64,000 bases of DNA, from the NCBI GenBank assembly GCA_963767645.1, contig CAVYEW010000004.1:1-64000 (forward strand), in the 5' to 3' direction. The notes under the pieces were generated by a model. That model was not told the DNA's origin. It was given only the letters and a program-made list of their open reading frames with translations, and did not search any database. Position 1 is the stretch's first letter. Every line of letters begins with the position of its first letter. Positions 44,261 to 51,782 of the stretch are shown one piece after another. This DNA comes from DATFDN01 sp963767645. GTDB taxonomy: Bacteria; Pseudomonadota; Alphaproteobacteria; Acetobacterales; Acetobacteraceae. Made by a program: the position numbers and the translations under genes.

Positions 44261-44589
44261 GCGAATTCCTGACGCTCAAGGCTCGCAAGGCGGCGAAGCT
44301 GGCCGCGTTGCGCGACGCACTCGCGGTCCTGCGCACCAGCCTGACGGACTACGCCCGCGCCAATGGCGGACGCTTCCTACTGTTCGGCTCCGCCGCCCGG
44401 GACGAGCTTCGCCACGATAGCGACGTGGACGTGCTGGTGGATTTTCCCGAGGCCGAGCTGGCATCGGCGTGGCGGTTCGTGGAGGACGAGTGCTGGCGGC
44501 TGGGCTTGGAGCCCGACGTGCTGCCGCTCGCTTGGTGCAAGCCGGCTTTCCTCGCCCATATCGAGGCGGAGTTGGTGGAACTTCGATGA
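44257..44589 (+). CDS. MNT-type nucleotidyltransferase (putative antitoxin)
   Basis: A 110-residue minimal nucleotidyltransferase. The core motif LFGSAARDELRHDSDVDVLV (about residues 42-61) has GSxAR and the two Asp ligands, and DVLPLAWCKPAF follows. In MntA/HepT pairs such proteins AMPylate or otherwise neutralise the HEPN ribonuclease. TTG 44257 overlaps the upstream stop. Its stop overlaps the HEPN gene start (ATGA), the standard arrangement of this toxin-antitoxin class. Confidence 0.8.
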   Translation: MSEFLTLKARKAAKLAALRDALAVLRTSLTDYARANGGRFLLFGSAARDELRHDSDVDVLVDFPEAELASAWRFVEDECWRLGLEPDVLPLAWCKPAFLAHIEAELVELR

Positions 44590-45057
44590 GCGACGCGCGG
44601 TGGATCGAAGTCGAATCCGATCTCGGCGGCGCGGCGCGGCATTTCGAGCGAGCCGTGGCCTTGTTCGATGCGGGCGGGTTCGACCATCCAGGTCTTGAGG
44701 GCTATCGCGCCGAAATGGCCTTTATGCACGCGATGCAGGCTGCGCATACCTCGTTGGAGAATGGTCTGCTTCGCATCCTGGAAATGCTGGGGGAGGAGAG
44801 GCCGGTTGGCGCCCAGTGGCATGCTGACCTTGTCCGCCGCGCCGCCCGCGATCTGCCTGATCTGCGCCCCAGAGATTCTGTCCGCGCCCTTGGCGGACGC
44901 GGCTGATGAGACCCGCCGCTTCCGCAACGTCGCCGCGCGTGGCTACGACAGTTTCGATCGAGACCGGGCTGGACCGGCGGTCAAGGCTGCCGGCGTTCTG
45001 GCGCGGGGACTAGGCGAAGCGCTCGAGACGTTTCGAGCTGCCATGGATCAGGATTGA
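44586..45057 (+). pseudogene. HEPN-domain toxin partner with one-base insertion
   Basis: The first 95 residues (SDARWIEVESDLGGAARHFE, YRAEMAFMHAMQAAHTSLEN, LLRILEMLGEERPVGAQWHA) match HEPN partners of MNT proteins. One extra A at about 44871 shifts the frame and gives an early stop at 44906; the intended continuation is in another frame as ILSAPLADAADETRRFRNVA and YDSFDRDRAGPAVKAAG to 45057. Even repaired, the active-site R-x4-6-H reads RNVAARGY with Arg instead of His, so the RNase is probably inactive. Confidence 0.7.
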
Positions 45058-45078
45058 CGGCCGGACTCGGCGCCGGCC

Positions 45079-45513
45079 TCAGCGAAGCCGGTAGGTTCCC
45101 ACCACATCGTCCTCCGGCACGATCGCCATGCCGACCGGCCACAACGCCAGTCCGGCCAGCTTGATATGCGCCCAGGCGAACGGGATGCCGATGATCGTCA
45201 CCGCGAGCGCCACCGCGGCGATCAGGTGGCCGAGCGCCAGCCACCATCCGGCCAGCACCAGCCACACGATGTTGCCGATAATCCCGAGCGGCCCGGTGCC
45301 GAAATCCTCGTAGCCGGTGAGCTGGTCGCGGCGCACCGCGCGATGCCCGAATGGCAGCAGCGTGTAGAACGCGATGTTGAGGGCCGCCCGCGCCCACGGG
45401 ATGCCGATGATCGTCACCACCATAATCAGCGCGGCGAGCACCCAGGCGGCCGCCATCCAGATGCCGCCGAAGATGATCCACAGCACGTTCAGCAATAAGC
45501 GAACCAGGGACAT
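45079..45513 (-). CDS. YccF domain protein
   Basis: A 144-residue inner-membrane protein with two tandem YccF domains: the repeated pattern IGIPWARAALNIAFYTLLPF and IIGIPFAWAHIKLAGLALWP, each after a hydrophobic segment (LLLNVLWIIFGGIWMAAAWV, IIGNIVWLVLAGWWLALGHL). Length and motif spacing fit the family. It lies downstream of the psp genes on the same strand, so it may share their stress control. Function unknown. Confidence 0.88.
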   Translation of the reverse strand: MSLVRLLLNVLWIIFGGIWMAAAWVLAALIMVVTIIGIPWARAALNIAFYTLLPFGHRAVRRDQLTGYEDFGTGPLGIIGNIVWLVLAGWWLALGHLIAAVALAVTIIGIPFAWAHIKLAGLALWPVGMAIVPEDDVVGTYRLR

Positions 45514-45532
45514 GGGCGCCTCTCCGCTCAAT

Positions 45533-45976
45533 TCAGCCAAGGTCGCGGAAGCCGCGCCGAAGGTCGAACTCGTTGGACGTGACCAGGGTTTCCATGCGCC
45601 GGACCCGCTTGTCGACGGCGCGCAGCCGCGAGTTCAGCCCGTGCAGTACCTCGCCCGGTCCGGTGCGGACGCCGCGCCAGAACGCCTCCTCGCTTTCGGA
45701 GGCGAACAGGGCGGGAGGCCGCGGCTTGAGCACGATTGCGAACACCGCGTAGGCGACCAGCACCGGGACGAAAAAGAACACCAAGCATAGCACGGCGGCG
45801 AGGCGCACCGGCAGCGGCTCGACGCCGATATAGTCGGCGATGCCGGCGCACACGCCGAAGATCCAGCCACGCTCGGTGTCGCGATAGACCCGATCGGGCT
45901 CCCAGTCGTTCGGCAGCACGCGCTGCGCCGCGCGCCGCGCCCGCCTCGCCCAGCGCCGCGGGTGAACCCCCCTCAT
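45533..45976 (-). CDS. pspC: PspC domain protein
   Basis: A 147-residue envelope-stress protein. The PspC domain lies at about residues 31-90: VYRDTERGWIFGVCAGIADY, then VRLAAVLCLVFFFVPVLVAY and AIVLKPRP. Hydrophobic segments place it in the inner membrane with the C-terminal part in the cytoplasm. ATG 45976 overlaps the pspB stop (ATGA), so the two are coupled. It acts with PspB as a sensor that recruits PspA. Confidence 0.88.
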   Translation of the reverse strand: MRGVHPRRWARRARRAAQRVLPNDWEPDRVYRDTERGWIFGVCAGIADYIGVEPLPVRLAAVLCLVFFFVPVLVAYAVFAIVLKPRPPALFASESEEAFWRGVRTGPGEVLHGLNSRLRAVDKRVRRMETLVTSNEFDLRRGFRDLG

Positions 45977-46272
45977 CGCCGCGCCTCCATCCACGGATCG
46001 ACCCGGTTCCAGCGATCCTCCGAACCGGGCTCATAGCCGCCAGGCTGGGCACGGCCGCGCCAGCCCGGCGCCTCGGCGTCGAGGATGCTTTCCAGGCTCT
46101 CCACGCGCTGCTCCATTCCCTGCGACAGCTCCCAAAGGTCGGCGAGCACGCGCTCCTGCTCCTTCGACATCATGCGCGCGGTCCGCCAGCGCGTGGCGTA
46201 GTGCGCGACAATCCAGATCGGCGCGACGACCACCAGGAAGAGGACGGCGACCAACCCTGCCGGAACACTCAT
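45973..46272 (-). CDS. pspB: Envelope stress response membrane protein PspB
   Basis: A 99-residue protein with one membrane segment (LVAVLFLVVVAPIWIVAHYA) and a cytoplasmic coiled coil, SKEQERVLADLWELSQGMEQ with RVESLESILDAEAP. It lies two bases after pspA and overlaps pspC by four. In the family it links PspC to PspA. It is longer than E. coli PspB because of a Pro/Gly/Trp tail. Confidence 0.9.
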   Translation of the reverse strand: MSVPAGLVAVLFLVVVAPIWIVAHYATRWRTARMMSKEQERVLADLWELSQGMEQRVESLESILDAEAPGWRGRAQPGGYEPGSEDRWNRVDPWMEARR

Positions 46273-46273
46273 C

Positions 46274-46969
46274 TTACACCTTCGCGGGCTGCGGTGCGGA
46301 CATGGGGATGCGGTTGCCGAGCCGGGCCTTCAGCTTGCCAAGCTCCTCCTGCACGCTCGCCTCGGCTTCCATTTCGGCGAAATCCTGCTCCAGCGGCTTG
46401 CCCCGCCCGATATCGAGCGCCTCCACCTTGCCCTCCGCCTCGTCCAGCGCGCGCTCCACCTGCTCGAAGCGGGCGAAGGCGTCGGCGATGCGCTCGTCAT
46501 ACAGCTTGCCCTTCAGCTTCAAGCGATTGGCGGCGCTGCGGTGGCGCGCGATCATCGAGCGTTCGCGCGACTTGGCATCGTTCAGCTTGCCCTGCAGCTT
46601 GGCTATGTCGTCGTTCTGGCGGTTCAGCGCCTCCACCATGTGGGCAAGCTGCTCCTCGGCACTCGCAAGCGCCTGCGCGGCACGAGCCTTGGCGGCTAAG
46701 GCGCCGCGTGCCAGGTCGTCGCGTCCGCGCGTGACCGCCAGCTCGGCCTTGCGCTCCCATTCGTCGGTATCACGGCGCAGCAAGGCGACCCGGCGCTCCA
46801 GCTCCTTGCGTTCGGCGATGGCGCGCACCGCTCCGGAGCGGACCTCGACCAGCGTGTCCTCCATCTCCTTGATAATCAGACGGATGATCTTCGCCGGGTC
46901 CTCGGCGCGGGCGAGGATCGAGTTGATGTTTGAGTTCACGATGTCGGTGAGGCGCGAGAAGATCCCCAT
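46274..46969 (-). CDS. pspA: Phage shock protein A
   Basis: A 231-residue ESCRT-III-like protein that supports damaged inner membranes and restrains PspF. It starts MGIFSRLTDIVNSNINSILA with the amphipathic helix, followed by EDPAKIIRLIIKEMEDTLVE. A long coiled coil then contains ERKELERRVALLRRDTDEWE and LASAEEQLAHMVEALNRQND. The length is normal. First gene of pspABC, with a sigma-54 promoter 35-50 bases upstream. Confidence 0.93.
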   Translation of the reverse strand: MGIFSRLTDIVNSNINSILARAEDPAKIIRLIIKEMEDTLVEVRSGAVRAIAERKELERRVALLRRDTDEWERKAELAVTRGRDDLARGALAAKARAAQALASAEEQLAHMVEALNRQNDDIAKLQGKLNDAKSRERSMIARHRSAANRLKLKGKLYDERIADAFARFEQVERALDEAEGKVEALDIGRGKPLEQDFAEMEAEASVQEELGKLKARLGNRIPMSAPQPAKV

Positions 46970-47003
46970 GGAGCTGGCTCCTGACTTATCCGGCCTGAGG
47001 CGA

Positions 47004-47019
47004 AGCACATAGCGTGCCA
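47004..47019 (-). promoter_or_regulatory. Sigma-54 (-24/-12) promoter of pspA
   Basis: On the minus strand the sequence TGGCACG-CTAT-GTGCT matches TGGCACG-N4-TTGCW; the GG and GC doublets are 12 bases apart, as required, and only one base of the -12 box differs. The start site would lie about 12 bases after the -12 box, roughly 25 bases before the pspA ATG. The divergent gene is the matching enhancer-binding activator. Confidence 0.75.
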
Positions 47020-47101
47020 CGGGAGAATCCCTGGAGACGCGGGGCGCTCCCGTCGGGGGAAATGGCGCAAATTCCCAAGCTCGCGTAAATCCTACCACAT
47101 T

Positions 47102-48106
47102 ATGGTCAGTGCCGCCGATATCACCCTGCCTGCTCCGCTCGGGGAAAGCCCGGCGTTCCAGGCCATGCTCGCCCATGTCTCCCGGCTCGCCCCGCTCGAC
47201 CGTCCCGTGCTGGTCGTCGGCGAGCGCGGCACCGGCAAGGAACTGGTGGCGAGCCGGCTCGCCTATCTCTCGCCGCGCTGGACCCGGCCCGTCGTCAAGC
47301 TCAACTGCGCGGCACTGCCCGAAGGCCTGCTCGATTCCGAGCTGTTCGGCCATGAGGCCGGTGCCTTCACCGGTGCCGGAAGACGCCGCCCTGGCCGCTT
47401 CGAGCTGGCCGATGGCGGCACCTTGTTCCTGGACGAGATCGCCAACGCCTCCCTCGCCGTGCAGGAGAAGCTGCTCCGCGCCATCGAGTATGGCGCCTTC
47501 GAGCGGGTCGGCGGCAACGAGAGCCTGGCCGTGGATGTGCGCGTGATCGCCGCGACCAACGCCGATCTGCCGGCGCTGGCCGCCTCGGGCCGCTTCCGGG
47601 CCGACCTGCTCGACCGCCTTGCTTTCGACGTCGTGGCGCTGCCGCCGCTCCGCGATCGCCCCGAAGACATTCCACTGCTTGCCGAACACTTCGCGACGCG
47701 CATGACCGCCGAGCTTGGGCGCGAATACTTCCCCGGCTTCACGCCCTCGGCGATGCAGCGTCTGTGCGCGCATGACTGGCCGGGCAATGTGCGCGAGTTG
47801 CGCAACGTGGTGGAGCGCAGCGTATGCCGGAGCGAACAGCCTGCCCGGATGCTGGATGCTGTGATTCTCGACCCGTTCGCCACGATCGCCCGCCCGGCGC
47901 CCGCCGCCGTTCCCAATCCCGCCCTGTCCGCGGCACCCCCGCTGTCGGACTTCACAGGCGCCGTGCATCGCTTTGAGGCCGACCTGCTGCGCCGCGCGCT
48001 GGAGGAAAGCCGCCACAACCAACGTCGCGCCGCCAAGCTTCTGGGCCTCAGCTACGATCAGCTTCGTCACAAGCTGCGCGCGCATCCGCATCTGCGTCCT
48101 CCGTAA
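47102..48106 (+). CDS. pspF: Sigma-54-dependent activator PspF
   Basis: A 334-residue enhancer-binding protein without N-terminal receiver domain, as PspF. The AAA+ domain has Walker A GERGTGKELVASRL, the sigma-54 contact loop GAFTGAG, Walker B GGTLFLDEIANA and GNVRELRNVVERSVC near the end. The C-terminal Fis-type helix-turn-helix contains NQRRAAKLLGLSYDQLRHKL. It is divergent from pspA and should activate the promoter at 47004-47019 when released by PspA. Confidence 0.92.
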   Translation: MVSAADITLPAPLGESPAFQAMLAHVSRLAPLDRPVLVVGERGTGKELVASRLAYLSPRWTRPVVKLNCAALPEGLLDSELFGHEAGAFTGAGRRRPGRFELADGGTLFLDEIANASLAVQEKLLRAIEYGAFERVGGNESLAVDVRVIAATNADLPALAASGRFRADLLDRLAFDVVALPPLRDRPEDIPLLAEHFATRMTAELGREYFPGFTPSAMQRLCAHDWPGNVRELRNVVERSVCRSEQPARMLDAVILDPFATIARPAPAAVPNPALSAAPPLSDFTGAVHRFEADLLRRALEESRHNQRRAAKLLGLSYDQLRHKLRAHPHLRPP

Positions 48107-48187
48107 AGACGGGAAGCACGATGGAACGGCCCCGCCCGCCAGCCGTTGCGAGACATGCCGCAGGGGCGGCAGGGGAGATGAAAGAAG

Positions 48188-48451
48188 ATGGCAGAGCAGA
48201 GCGAGCAGCTTGAGCGCCGCTACAAGGTGCGTCAGGTCACGAACATCCAGGCATCCTGGACCGAGCAGGAACGAGGACGGCCGGGCAAGTTCACGCTCCA
48301 GCTCATCCTGGACAACGGGGTCGAGGAATACATCCTGGATACCGACGCCGACGACCTCGACGTGATCCTGCAGCTCTCGGCGCGCAGCGGCCACACCACC
48401 TTCGACCTGGAACGCAAGGTGCTGATGTTCAGCAATCTTACCGTCAAGTAG
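48188..48451 (+). CDS. Small conserved hypothetical protein
   Basis: An 87-residue protein (MAEQSEQLERRYKVRQVTNI, then FTLQLILDNGVEEYILDTDA, then LSARSGHTTFDLERKVLMFS). It looks like a compact beta-rich fold seen in related alphaproteobacteria; no named family recognised. It lies 81 bases after pspF and four bases before the next gene, so it is probably cotranscribed with the DUF4336 gene. Confidence 0.6.
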   Translation: MAEQSEQLERRYKVRQVTNIQASWTEQERGRPGKFTLQLILDNGVEEYILDTDADDLDVILQLSARSGHTTFDLERKVLMFSNLTVK

Positions 48452-48455
48452 AGTC

Positions 48456-49217
48456 GTGCCGGACGATCGGGCCACCTATCCGCCGCTCGATGTGCTGAAG
48501 CCGGTGGCCGAGGGCGTGTGGATCGTCGATAGCGGGCCGCTGCGCATCGCCGGGATGCCTTTGCCAGTGCGGATGACCGTGCTGCGCCTCGGCAACGGCG
48601 AGATGTGGCTGCACTCGCCGACCCGCTACGACGCGGCACTCAGGCAAGCGATCGAGCAACTGGGCCCTATCCGTCACCTGATCGCGCCCAGCGTGGCGCA
48701 TTGGTCGTTCCTGAAGGCATGGCAGCAGAATTGCCCCGGCGCGATGACCTGGGGGGCGCCCAACCTGCGCCGGCGCCGTCAAGTGCGGAAGGCGGAGCTG
48801 AGGCTGGATCGCGACCTGTCCGATGCGCCCCCGCCCGAATGGGCAGGAGAGGTCGATCAGGTCGTGGTGCCGGGAGCGGGAGGCTTCAGGGAAGTGGAGT
48901 TCTTCCACCGCGCCTCCCGCGTCCTGGTGCTGACCGACTTGGTGCTGAACCTGGAGCCGGCGAAGGTGCCGCCACTCGTCAGGCCGCTAGGCTGGCTGAT
49001 CGGCGTGAAGGCGCCGAACGGCAAGGCACCAATCTATCTGCGGCTGGTGATCCTGGGACGGCGCCGGGACGCAGCACAGGCTGCGTCCCGGATGGTGGCG
49101 TGGCAGCCCGATAAGGTGATCTTCACCCATGGCGCCTGGTTCGAGCGCGACGGCACCGCCGCGCTGCGCCGGTCCCTGTCCTGGCTTCTGCCCCGATCCG
49201 CGATGGCCTCCTCCTAG
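48456..49217 (+). CDS. DUF4336 domain protein (metallo-beta-lactamase-like fold)
   Basis: A 253-residue protein. PLDVLKPVAEGVWIVDSGPL near the start and LGPIRHLIAPSVAHWSFLKA, then EVEFFHRASRVLVLTDLVLN and VIFTHGAWFERDG near the end match DUF4336, which resembles a beta-lactamase-fold scaffold. The metal-binding HxHxDH is absent. GTG 48456. The stop codon TAG uses the TA of the IS630 target site plus the first base of the element, so the gene was not cut. Confidence 0.82.
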   Translation: MPDDRATYPPLDVLKPVAEGVWIVDSGPLRIAGMPLPVRMTVLRLGNGEMWLHSPTRYDAALRQAIEQLGPIRHLIAPSVAHWSFLKAWQQNCPGAMTWGAPNLRRRRQVRKAELRLDRDLSDAPPPEWAGEVDQVVVPGAGGFREVEFFHRASRVLVLTDLVLNLEPAKVPPLVRPLGWLIGVKAPNGKAPIYLRLVILGRRRDAAQAASRMVAWQPDKVIFTHGAWFERDGTAALRRSLSWLLPRSAMASS

Positions 49218-50268
49218 AGCGCGATGGGGTCAGGTGGGTCCATATCCGGCATTGATGAAGTAATTTCGACACTCGATTGGTGTGAGTGTGTTGAGCGTCT
49301 GCGCGATAGCAGTGCAGACCGCCTCGATGGTCCGCTTGGCGGCCTTTCGCAGCCAATGCTTGAGCTTGGCAAAGAGCTGTTCGATCGGGTTCAGGTCGGG
49401 CGAGTATTTCGGCAAGAAGAACAATCTGGCGCCGACCGAGCGGATGAGGCGGCGCACCGCCTTGCCCTTGTGGCTGCCGAGATTGTCGATGACGACGATG
49501 TCGCCAGGCCGCAGCGTCGGCAGCAGGAGCTTCTCGATATAGAGGCGGAAGCGTTCGCCGTTGATCGGTCCGTCGATCAGCCAAGGTGCTTCCACACGGT
49601 CATGGCGCAGCGCGGCCAGAAAGGTCATGGTTTTCCAGCGCCGGTGTGGCACTTTGGCCTTCAGGCGCTGGCCGCGCGGTGCCCAGCCGCGCAGCGCGGC
49701 CATGTTCGTCTTGATCCAGGTTTCGTCAATAAACACCAACCGCTTGGGATCGACATCACCGCGGTAGCGCAACCACTGCGCGCGACGGCGCGCCACATCG
49801 GCGCGGTCCTGCTCGCTGGCAATCAGGGTCTTTTTTTATGCGTCAGCCTCTCGGTACGGACGAACGCCCACACCGAGCGATAATCGACCTTCAGGCCGCG
49901 CTCGGCCAGCTCGCCGACCAGACCGCGCAGGGTGAAATCACCACCCCGGCAGCGCTCCAGCAGCCAGTGCCGCCACGGGCCGGACAGCTTCTTCGGCCGA
50001 TGCCCGCCCATCTTGCCAGGGCTGAAGCTGCCCGTCTCGCGCAGGCGCCGCACCCACTTGATCACCGTGCTGACGCCGACGCCGAAACGCGAGGCGGCCT
50101 GACGCCGCGACAGGCCGTCCCGCTCCACCGCGGCGACAACGCGCTCGCGAAGGTCGTTCGAATAGGGTCGCGCCATCCATGCTGGCCTCCCACCCCAGCC
50201 AGCAGGTTAAATCAGACTTGACCCGATTCGGGAATCGCCTGGCAAGTCCACCTCTCCTCATCCCGCTC
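49217..50268 (-). mobile_element. IS630 family insertion sequence
   Basis: A 1052-bp element between TA target duplications (49215-49216 and 50269-50270). The terminal inverted repeats begin GAGCG and match over 17 of the first 21 bases (GAGCGCGATGGGGTCAGG outward at the left against GAGCGGGATGAGGAGAGG at the right). The transposase is in two frames joined by a slippery A-run. The target CTAG is the overlap of the stop codons of two convergent genes, which both remain intact. Confidence 0.88.
49230..50176 (-). CDS. IS630 transposase (orfA/orfB joined by -1 frameshift)
   Basis: OrfA (50176 to 49823, 117 residues) has the helix-turn-helix part: MARPYSNDLRERVVAAVERD then RRQAASRFGVGVSTVIKWVR. 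OrfB carries the DDE domain: LVFIDETWIKTNMAALRGW, DIVVIDNLGSHKGKAV and YSPDLNPIEQLFAKLKHWL, giving the D, D and E residues. A run of seven A followed by G near 49829-49835 (minus strand) allows slippage: the frames join as THKKK-TLIASEQDRADVARRR. Such programmed frameshifting is normal in IS630. The coding region looks intact. Confidence 0.88.
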
Positions 50269-50642
50269 TAGGGGGACTGCTTCTCGAAACTCATGGTGTC
50301 CCCTCCGGAGGTCAGCTGCAGTTCCTGCCCATTGTCGGAGATCGTGTAGCTGTCCCGTTCCGTCATGGCCTTCCGGTTGCTGGCCGAGACGCTGGTCGGC
50401 TTGAAGACCAGCTCGCCGGCACCGTTGCCGGATGGCGGCTTCTGCGTGTAGGTGCCCGCCATCCGGCGGACCAGCTGGTTGCCCTGCCGCGTCTCGCTGT
50501 TCCACTTGCCATTCGGCATGACGTGCATGTCGATCGTGACATTATCCCCAGCATCGGCCTTCCAATGTCCGGCAACGCTCGCATCGGCGAAAGCGGCGGT
50601 CGTTGCCAGTGAGAACAGAACAGCCAAAATGAACGCGCGCAT
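50268..50642 (-). CDS. Small exported hypothetical protein
   Basis: A 124-residue protein with a signal peptide (RAFILAVLFSLATTAAFADA). The body (VAGHWKADAGDNVTIDMHVM, LVRRMAGTYTQKPPSGNGAG, KAMTERDSYTISDNGQELQL) is beta-rich and lipocalin-like in pattern; no family assigned. Its stop TAG includes the TA of the IS630 target site. Function unknown. Confidence 0.6.
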   Translation of the reverse strand: MRAFILAVLFSLATTAAFADASVAGHWKADAGDNVTIDMHVMPNGKWNSETRQGNQLVRRMAGTYTQKPPSGNGAGELVFKPTSVSASNRKAMTERDSYTISDNGQELQLTSGGDTMSFEKQSP

Positions 50643-50834
50643 GAGCGTCTCCTCGATAATTCGACCCAGGCACCCCGCCCGTATGGGCGTGCCCTGGCAA
50701 GTCACGACGAGGTGAACGGGGCACCCCGTGTTTGCACCGCAGGTCAGCCGCACCTCGTTTTCGACGCCGCCGTGATCCCAGTGGCACCGCGGCCCTACAT
50801 GCCGAAACGGGGCGTGGACGCGAGGGATGCGGGC

Positions 50835-51782
50835 ATGGGAACCATCGTGACGCTGGGCGAGATCTTGGTCGAAATCATGGCGGAGCGGCGCGGCAGCGGC
50901 TTCACGGAACCGCTGCGCCTGATCGGGCCGTTCCCGAGCGGGGCGCCCGCTATCTTCATCGACCAGGTGGCCCGGCTCGGCCAGCCCTGCGGCATCATCG
51001 GCTGCGTGGGCGAAGACGATTTCGGCCGGCTCAACGTCGAGCGGCTGCGCTTGGACGGCGTGGACGTGTGCGCCGTCCGCATCCATCCGGACAGGGTCAC
51101 AGGCAGCGCCTTCGTGCGCTACCGCGAGGACGGCGAGCGGGACTTCGTCTTCAACATCAAGCACAGCGCCTGCGGATGCGTGGCGCTGGATGGCGCGGCG
51201 CGGACCCTGCTCGATAAGTGCGGGCATTTCCATGTCATGGGCTCCTCCTTCTTCTCGCCCCGCGTGGTCGAAGCGGCGAAGGAGGCTGTAGAGCGGGTCA
51301 GGAAACAAGGCGGCACGGTCTCGTTCGACCCCAACATCCGCAAGGAGATGCTGCGCACCGCGGAGATGCGCGCGTCCCTGGATTGGATGCTGCGGCGCTG
51401 CGACCTCTTTCTTCCCAGTGGGGCGGAGCTGACGCTGCTGACCGAGGCCAGCACCGAAGCGGCGGCGATCCCGGAAATTCTCGGAATGGGGGTCTCCGCG
51501 CTCGTGATCAAGCGCGGCGCGTCCGGGTCGAGCTACCACGACGCGCGGACCTCCCTGCATATGCCGGCTTTTCCGGCGCCGGAGCTTGACCCGACTGGCG
51601 CCGGAGACTGCTTCGGCGCCACCTTCGTCACCTGCTGGCTGCAAGGGCGCGGCGTGGAGGAGAGCCTGCGCTACGCCAACGCGAGCGGCGCGCGCACCGT
51701 CGCGGTGCGGGGGCCGATGGAGGGCACATCGAGCTTCGCGCAGCTCGACGCGGTGATCGCCGCGGCCGGAGCCCTTGCATGA
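50835..51782 (+). CDS. PfkB family carbohydrate kinase
   Basis: A 315-residue sugar kinase. The start GTIVTLGEILVEIMAERRGS and AIFIDQVARLGQPCGIIGCV form the substrate site; the ATP-binding and catalytic motif is LDPTGAGDCFGATFVTCWL with the catalytic Asp. It is the first gene of a pair with the KbaZ/GatZ-like gene, with overlap of four bases. The likely substrate is a keto-sugar or tagatose/fructose-type phosphate; this is inferred. ATG 50835 begins the conserved strand; longer starts are possible. Confidence 0.88.
   Translation: MGTIVTLGEILVEIMAERRGSGFTEPLRLIGPFPSGAPAIFIDQVARLGQPCGIIGCVGEDDFGRLNVERLRLDGVDVCAVRIHPDRVTGSAFVRYREDGERDFVFNIKHSACGCVALDGAARTLLDKCGHFHVMGSSFFSPRVVEAAKEAVERVRKQGGTVSFDPNIRKEMLRTAEMRASLDWMLRRCDLFLPSGAELTLLTEASTEAAAIPEILGMGVSALVIKRGASGSSYHDARTSLHMPAFPAPELDPTGAGDCFGATFVTCWLQGRGVEESLRYANASGARTVAVRGPMEGTSSFAQLDAVIAAAGALA

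Noticed and set aside
46274..48475. Minus-strand 733-codon frame running from pspA through the pspF region
   Set aside because: Only the last 231 residues are PspA. The rest is antisense to pspF, and a sigma-54 promoter lies between.
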